Shown piece by piece: positions 58,719 to 64,000 of a stretch of 64,000 bases of DNA. Made by a program: the position numbers and the translations under genes. Source of the stretch: Fistulifera solaris (lineage: Eukaryota; Bacillariophyta; Bacillariophyceae; Naviculales; Stauroneidaceae); contig AP026140.1 in NCBI GenBank assembly GCA_030295235.1, positions 186,001 through 250,000 on the forward strand. The letters are read 5' to 3'. Under the pieces are notes generated by a model. That model did not search any database and was not told where the DNA came from. It worked only from the letters and a program-made list of their open reading frames with translations. Every line of letters begins with the position of its first letter. Positions within the stretch are counted from its first letter, which is position 1.

Positions 58719-59373
58719 ATGGAAGACGCAATCGTCAAATTGGTGAGTTTCTTTTGGATTGAGAAACGAGTGGTGTCATTTTGACTCGTATCACTTTAGA
58801 AAGAAGCCCATCGCTATTCCCATTCTTGATCACCTTTTTAAGTACACATATCTGACTGTTTCATTTACTTCATTCTGTTTGTAGACAAGTAAAGAAGGCG
58901 AGACATTCGATGTTCCGCGTAAAGTCGCAATGATGTCTAAACTAGTCAAAGACACATTCAGTGACGACGATGACGAGGATGATGAAGAAGATGAGACGGA
59001 AGTTAAAGAAGTTCCTCTACCAAATGTTACAGCGCCCGTGTTAAAGAAGGTCATTGAATACTGCACGCACTATCAGGAAGAAGAAATGACACCCATTCAA
59101 ACTCCGCTGAAATCGGGAACTCTTGACGAATTGGTGCAAGCGTGGTATGCGAACTTTGTCAAAGTCGATCGCAACATGTTGTTCGATTTAGTGGCAGCGG
59201 CGAACTTTATGGATATCAAACCACTACTCGACTTGACGTGTCTCGCTGTTAGCATCTTGATCAAAGGCAAGTCGGCACAGGAATTGCGGCAAATGTTTAA
59301 CATTAGTGCCGAGCTCAGTCCGGAAGAACAGGCCGAGGCACAAAGAGAAAACGCTGCAGCAGAATCATCGTAA
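58719..59373 (+). CDS. SKP1: SKP1, SCF ubiquitin ligase adaptor
   Basis: Two exons (58719-58742 and 58885-59373; 142-bp intron) encode 170 residues; exon 1 gives only MEDAIVKL. SKP1 links F-box proteins to cullin-1. The BTB/POZ-like part (LTSKEGETFDVPRKVAMMSK, VPLPNVTAPVLKKVIEYC) has the usual acidic loop (DDDDEDDEEDE). The Skp1 C-terminal domain shows LFDLVAAANFMDIKPLLDL and RQMFNISAELSPEEQA. The normal end (a Trp-containing WCEE-like tail that helps bind the F-box) is replaced by NAAAESS. Length and order are otherwise normal and there is no frame problem. Confidence 0.95.
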
Positions 59374-59432
59374 TTACAGTAAGACGCTTAACTAGAAGCA
59401 ATTTGAAGTGTAAGTCCGTTATAATGAGCCAG

Positions 59433-61108
59433 TCATACAAACTGCTTAGCGTTTGAATTAGCAGAGTTAGAAAAGGGAGGTGCAGCAGCTTCGGATGCAA
59501 AAACATGCTTTCCCTTAAAATGCTTTTTTGTGAAAAGTAGGGTAGCAGGTCGTGCACAAGTCGTAGTCAAAGCAAGATAAACACTTTCGAATAGTTCCTT
59601 CAATACGGTTCGAGCAACCGTCACAATGAGCTACTTCGCGGTAAGAAAAAGTAGAAGCATCGTCGCTAGCTCCGGACGTCAGAGGAGGTGCCAAGGCACC
59701 TGGAAAAGAAACACTCGATTATGTGGAATTTTCACATCCTTCCAGTCTTCTATTGAGTGAATGTCGCATTTGGCGTCTTCTTTCTTGGATGCCACGACCG
59801 ACAAAAGTTCTCCTTCCGTTTGGTATTTAATAACGTCGTTCGCTTCCGCAGAGAAGAGAGACCGGGCTAGAACGCGAATAATATCATCACAAAAGCCCAG
59901 CAAATAAGCATCAAAGACGTAACCCTCCCGAAAGTCTTTCTCGTCCTCCTGATCTCTTTCATCTTGGACATCCGTCAGAATTTCTGGTGAAGGAGGATGA
60001 ACTATGGAGCGATTGATCAATATGCGAGGGATATCTGGGGGCAGATAACGGATCACCTTTGAAATGGGCGCCCTGAACACGTATGAAAACTGATTGAGCA
60101 ACGCCGACCAAGTGAGCAAGCATTTCTACATGTAGGCCACTTACACCGATAACGAGGTTCCGATCACAATCAATGCGTCCACTTTGTCATGATCGATTTC
60201 CAATGCCCGACGAACATTCTCTCCCAACGTTTCGCCAAAAATGTAATCCCTGGTTTTAACACGCCATTACAGGTCCGTGCTTTTCGCGTGACACCTCGGG
60301 TTCGTATACGATCACTACTATCTTCAGTGTGACTGGGATTGGACCGCTTTCGGGATGAGCGTTCTATCGGACGTGCAGTCGTCTTTGAAGTCGAGTCGGG
60401 TAGAATACATCGACATCGAGCTACGCGACCAGCAAAGACATCTTCTTCTATCTCCGACCGGGCTACCTTCTGCTTGCAAGAAAGACAAGTGGCCCATTCC
60501 AACGATCCGTGTGCATATACAATCTTTTTGGCTGAAACACCCGCTTCTTGTTCGAGACCGTCGATATTTTGTGTGTAACAACGCAGCAAACGACTCTGCT
60601 GTTCCAGCAAAGCCAAGAGCTTATGAGAATCACTCGGTCGGGCTCGATTCCGCTTGCGATCTTTCGCCAAATCACCATTATTATCACAATTTGGGAAATA
60701 GAGACTTTTTGCAAACTTGTAGAACGGAACTGGGTCCTCTTGAAAGAAATGAGAATCAAAGAGGTCCTCCGGACAGGACAATCCTAGATCCTGTTAGTAA
60801 AAGATACAACGATGCCGCATAAGTATCAAGCAGTCGATATATCAAAGCAAAACGAAGCATACGCTTACCTCCACGTCCAACGTTTCGTAAATTCCGATAT
60901 CCTTCGATCGGAAGTCGGGTATTCCGCTGCTCACACTAATTCCTGCTCCAGTAATAACAACAATATTCTTTCGTCCTTTAAGTAAATTCGCTACACCGGT
61001 CATTCCGGACTCAATGTTTTCTTCCTTTTGATTCTCAAAGAGATAAAAGGGGGGTTGGGCGGGAAACTTCGGACGACCTTCAACACGGTTCTTCCGCGAG
61101 GAGCTCAT
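59433..61108 (-). CDS. Sirtuin (Sir2) with C-terminal ZZ zinc finger
   Basis: Three exons (60869-61108, 60145-60790, 59433-60072; introns 78 and 72 bp), about 508 residues. Sirtuins remove acyl groups from lysines using NAD. The NAD site is [19 protein letters not shown], then [11 protein letters not shown] and the catalytic His in VYAHGSLEW. Zinc ligands are CLSCKQK and RCRC/CNGVLKP, separated by a long basic insert. After [20 protein letters not shown] and [13 protein letters not shown] comes a ZZ-type finger: [24 protein letters not shown] and a final HKKHF. Three one-base changes in A/T runs are needed (60237-60241, near 59704-59707, 59524-59529). The first lies inside the conserved PGITFFGE block, so it is secure. 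The other two link the finger and are inferred. Without them the protein would end at 59679 (HLL). Confidence 0.82.
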
Positions 61109-61896
61109 TATCCACGCCGTGTTCGCTCGCTTTGGTCAGACTTTGATTCTGTTAATCTAGAAAAAACATAAACTTGTTTATCGAAGTGGTGGCTTTTTTT
61201 CATTCAAGATAAACGCGTCAGGTAATAGCAGAAAATGACTTCCTTATATTTTTGCGCGGTCGGCTTATTTTCGAAAACCAATAATGGCAGAATTTCCGTG
61301 TGCTTATCATAAAGAAGAGGTTATAATAAAGCTTTCGACGCTACGGTGCCATTAACTACGCGAATTCAAGTTTGTTTTACCGCAAAGTCATCATACCCTG
61401 AACTATCCTCGACCATTCACACTTATAAACTCTGTTTACAATCCTTTTGAAATCCAAACCTAGCAAAAGAGCGAAGATACAACGCTTTTTTATACGTCAC
61501 GTAGTCTAGGCTTCGTAGGAATTTTATCGATGCAGGTAGCAACGGAACCTTCGATCTCAACAAAAATCGGGTCCGACAGGGGCAAACTTCATTTCAACAT
61601 AATCACCATACAAGCATAGAGCACTTCTACAAGATTCGAGTTTAATTGGAACACCAAACATGAAAAAGACAACAGATGCAAAGTTGCGAATGTCTACGTG
61701 AAATCACGTAGGCCCGGTAGGGAAATTTATCGACAGAGGGAAACCCGGATTTCGTCTAATTCGACATTCATCCATTTTTCGAGTTTGTTTGACCGCATCG
61801 TCATTATACTCTGACCTATCATCGACCAATCACACAAGTAAGCGCTGTTTACAAGTCGTTTGAATTGCCGAGGAATCTGTTCGTGAAGGAAGATTG
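61109..61896. repeat. Intergenic with duplicated segment and dispersed repeat
   Basis: 788 bp. A stretch of about 85 bp at 61369-61455 (TTTACCGCAAAGTCATCATA to TTTACAATCCTTTTGAA) recurs diverged at 61783-61869, directly before the next gene. Between them lie two blocks related to the dispersed repeat of the left end: CACGTAGTCTAGGCTTCGTA at about 61499, and TCTACGTGAAATCACGTAGG with GGGAAATTTATCGACAGAGG at 61690-61740. Confidence 0.7.
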
Positions 61897-62202
61897 ATGA
61901 TGGATCCCGAAAATGAAAGACTCGACAACAGTGCAGCTTCAGGATTGGTGGAATCTCAAACCGAGAGAAATGAACGGAATAACACACGAGTCAATGAGTT
62001 ATCAGAGCAGTCCAGATTGCGGCTGACGAACGATTATGCGCCTCTTACCGCTCTACTCCGTCAATTCGATCAACAAGTATCTTCATTCACAGGGCAGATG
62101 GAGCGCTTTGCCTATAAAGCTGCTCCAAGTTATGAAGGTCTTATCGAAAAATGGACACAAGAAGCCGCTCTTTCCAACGGGGACGATGGTGCATCTGCAT
62201 GA
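61897..62202 (+). CDS. Small helical protein of unknown function
   Basis: One exon of about 101 residues from the first ATG (MMDPENERLDN). The protein is charged and Gln/Asn-rich with heptad-like hydrophobics (VNELSEQSRLRLTNDY, LTALLRQFDQQVSSFTGQME), so probably a coiled coil or helical bundle. No signal or membrane segment. No family recognised. It is convergent with the PheRS fusion (84 bp between stops). A duplicated upstream block ends about 30 bp before the start and could be its promoter. Confidence 0.5.
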   Translation: MMDPENERLDNSAASGLVESQTERNERNNTRVNELSEQSRLRLTNDYAPLTALLRQFDQQVSSFTGQMERFAYKAAPSYEGLIEKWTQEAALSNGDDGASA

Positions 62203-62285
62203 AGTTCGAAGCCGAGGCCGGCAGTTGTAGCAATACTACAGTGCTCCCTATGTAAATACTCCGAAGTTAAGGCACTTTTATTCAT

Positions 62286-64000
62286 TTATGCTACATCCGC
62301 GTCCGGAAGAGGTGCTTTGCAAGCACCTGCACTGGTTGATAAAGGAACGCCTTTGTAGGTGGCCACACCGGAGCTGTCAGTTTTGAGGTCGGGAAATACT
62401 ACATCCAACATTTTCTTTTTTGATAATTTGGTTTTCTGTCGCGGGCTCTCCGTCAAACCCTTCTACCATGACACGCTCACCTATCTTTGCACCCTCAGGA
62501 GGCTCTACGAATTTCACTTGATCGCCAGCCGATGCGCATAGCACCATCCCGTGCGAAGGAAATCCAACCAACTTTCGTTCCTTCAAGTTTGACAGCACCA
62601 GAACACGCTGGCCTACTAAATCATCAACGCTGTAGTGAGCTCGGAGTCCAGAGGCTATTTTGCGGGGACCTTCCGGTTCCCCAATATCGATTTCTTCGCA
62701 AAATAGCTTTTCGGCTTCTTCATGCTCCCAGGCCTTGGTGATAATGCCGACGCGAATATCAAACTTCGAAACATCGATTTCAGCAGATGGAGCTTGTTCT
62801 TGTTTCTCAGATGCCGTCGTCAACTTTTCAGTTTCCTGTTTATTTAGGGCCTCTAATTCAGCAAGTGATCGGACGATTCGACTGGGTACTTTTTTCACCA
62901 CGTGGGTCCGGTTTAGGCTCTGGCTGTGGTTTTCCAGATAAGAAATTCGACAGGCCTGCGAAATGGCGACTCAATTGTGAGCTTTGATAAATAATACTCC
63001 GTATAAAAAATTTAAATATGCTGCAAGCAACGTACCATCATCGTAAAAGTGCGGAAACTGCTCCAGGAATCGCTTGTCGTTTTTCGTGAACTCGCGCAAA
63101 TCCTTGACTCCGTGAATTACCATACAAAAGCGCTCGACACCAAAACCGGCCGCGAAACCAGAATACTCGTTGGGATCAATGCCAGCCATTTCCAAAACAT
63201 TCGGATCAACCATCCCGCAACCCAATACTTCCATCCATTTTCCACGAAAGAATACGTCGACCTCCATGCTGGGTTCAGTGAAAGGGAAGTAACTCCCTCG
63301 AAAGCGAACCTGAATGTCGGGTCCCAACATTTCTTTCAAAAAGTGTTCGACGGTACCTTTTAAATGTCCCAGATTGAGTTCACCGCGCTTTTCTAACGCC
63401 AAAATTTCAACTTGATGAAACATTAGAGAATGTGTGGCATCAATATCGTCTTTTCGATACACCCGACCGGGCGCTACAATCCGAAGCGGAGGTTTGCGCT
63501 TTTTCAACTGTCGGATCTGTACGGAGGAAGTATGTGTACGCAACAAATACTCCATATCTTCCGTCAAATAGAAAGTGTCCTGCATATCGCGAGCGGGATG
63601 ATCTTTGGGGCAGTTGAGGGCTTCGAAGCAGTTGTAATCGGTCTCAATTTCGGGTGAATCTTCGACGGACGTGACGGTATCGTAACCGAGACTCGTAAAT
63701 ATATCAATGGCTTTTTCCATGGTCATACTCAAAGGATGACGACGACCGATATCGGGGTATCGAGAAATTCCAGGCATGGTGACATCAATGTACTCGGCTT
63801 TCATTTTTTCTTCAATCATTCCAATTTCCAATTGCTTCATACTTTCGGTTACTCTCGTCTCTAAAGCTTCCTTAATTTCATTCACCACTGCTCCTAATTT
63901 AGGTTTATCTTCATTCGAGAGTAGACGCATGTACCCCATGGCCTTGTTAATGGGTCCCTTTTTTCCCAAATATTCTCGACGAATAGCTTCCGCATCGGCA
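62286..64000 (-). CDS. pheS: Bacterial-type PheRS alpha fused to tRNA-binding domain (5' end missing)
   Basis: Runs off the right edge. Exons seen: 63036-64000 and 62286-62955, with an 80-bp intron (62956-63035). The first codes a bacterial-type phenylalanyl-tRNA synthetase alpha chain: AIRREYLGKKGPINKAMG (coiled-coil part), HPLSMTMEKAIDIFTSLGYD, DTFYLTEDM, RVYRKDDIDATHSLMFHQVE (motif 2), RFRGSYFPFTEPSMEVDVFF and FAAGFGVERFCMV (motif 3). The splice joins FPHFYDDG to LSNFLSGKPQPEPKPDPRGE and an EMAPII/Trbp111-like OB fold: KFDIRVGIITKAWEHEEAEK, RKIASGLRAHYSVDDLVGQR, VLSNLKERKLVGFPSHGMVL, and VATYKGVPLSTSAGACKAPL at the end. Two one-base changes in T6 runs (62890-62895, 62416-62421) are needed; then exon 2 is in phase and ends at 62286. 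The substrate-binding alpha chain normally lacks this domain. Location is unknown because the N-terminus is outside. Confidence 0.82.

Noticed and set aside
28749-62955. Programmed ribosomal frameshifting at A/T runs
   Set aside because: Both +1 and -1 changes are needed, at varied sequences and in many unrelated genes, which fits consensus errors better.

Overview
The window looks like nuclear DNA of a photosynthetic stramenopile, most likely a diatom. The genes have short GT-AG introns (64 to 183 bp). Several proteins start with a signal peptide followed by an ASAF-like motif (ASAFAP in the isopropylmalate isomerase), which is the entry signal for a complex red plastid. A copia-type LTR retrotransposon of the general kind found in diatoms is present. 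I cannot name the species.

Layout. 1-521: the start of an OXA1-type insertase on the minus strand. 522-4129: a repeat field with a fold-back element, direct duplications, a palindromic minisatellite and a second large inverted repeat. 4130-10145: an acyl-CoA dehydrogenase, a repeat-rich gap, a plastid-targeted GGQ release-factor-like fusion and an unknown protein. 10411-16539: a complete LTR retrotransposon with apparently identical LTRs and a broken pol. 16882-23684: a fused LeuC-LeuD, a carrier, a membrane protein and a truncated AlkB-like gene. 23685-24870: a very long CA microsatellite and retroelement debris. 25417-38829: a low-complexity plastid protein, an FAD oxidoreductase, a TTL-like ligase, a second carrier, an acyl-ACP desaturase, a fibrillin with acidic repeats and GINS PSF3. 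38830-40000: 229-bp tandem repeats. 40490-47149: a PAS-LRR-receiver protein and a cytosolic HSP70. 47640-49590: a second array of the palindromic minisatellite. 49774-64000: TIM22, a PKG-like kinase, topoisomerase VI subunit A, a long-chain acyl-CoA synthetase, SKP1, a sirtuin with a ZZ finger, a small unknown gene and a bacterial-type PheRS alpha chain fused to an EMAPII-type tRNA-binding domain.

The genes are mostly unrelated housekeeping or regulatory genes, as expected for a eukaryote. A loose lipid theme exists (acyl-CoA dehydrogenase, acyl-ACP desaturase, LACS, fibrillin), but nothing shows co-regulation.

A caution for any reader: from about 29 kb onward, many clearly conserved genes need a single-base change in an A or T run to stay in frame (about 18 sites). 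Each of those genes becomes a full-length family member after that one change, so I treat them as probable consensus errors. They hide several domain fusions from a simple ORF view.
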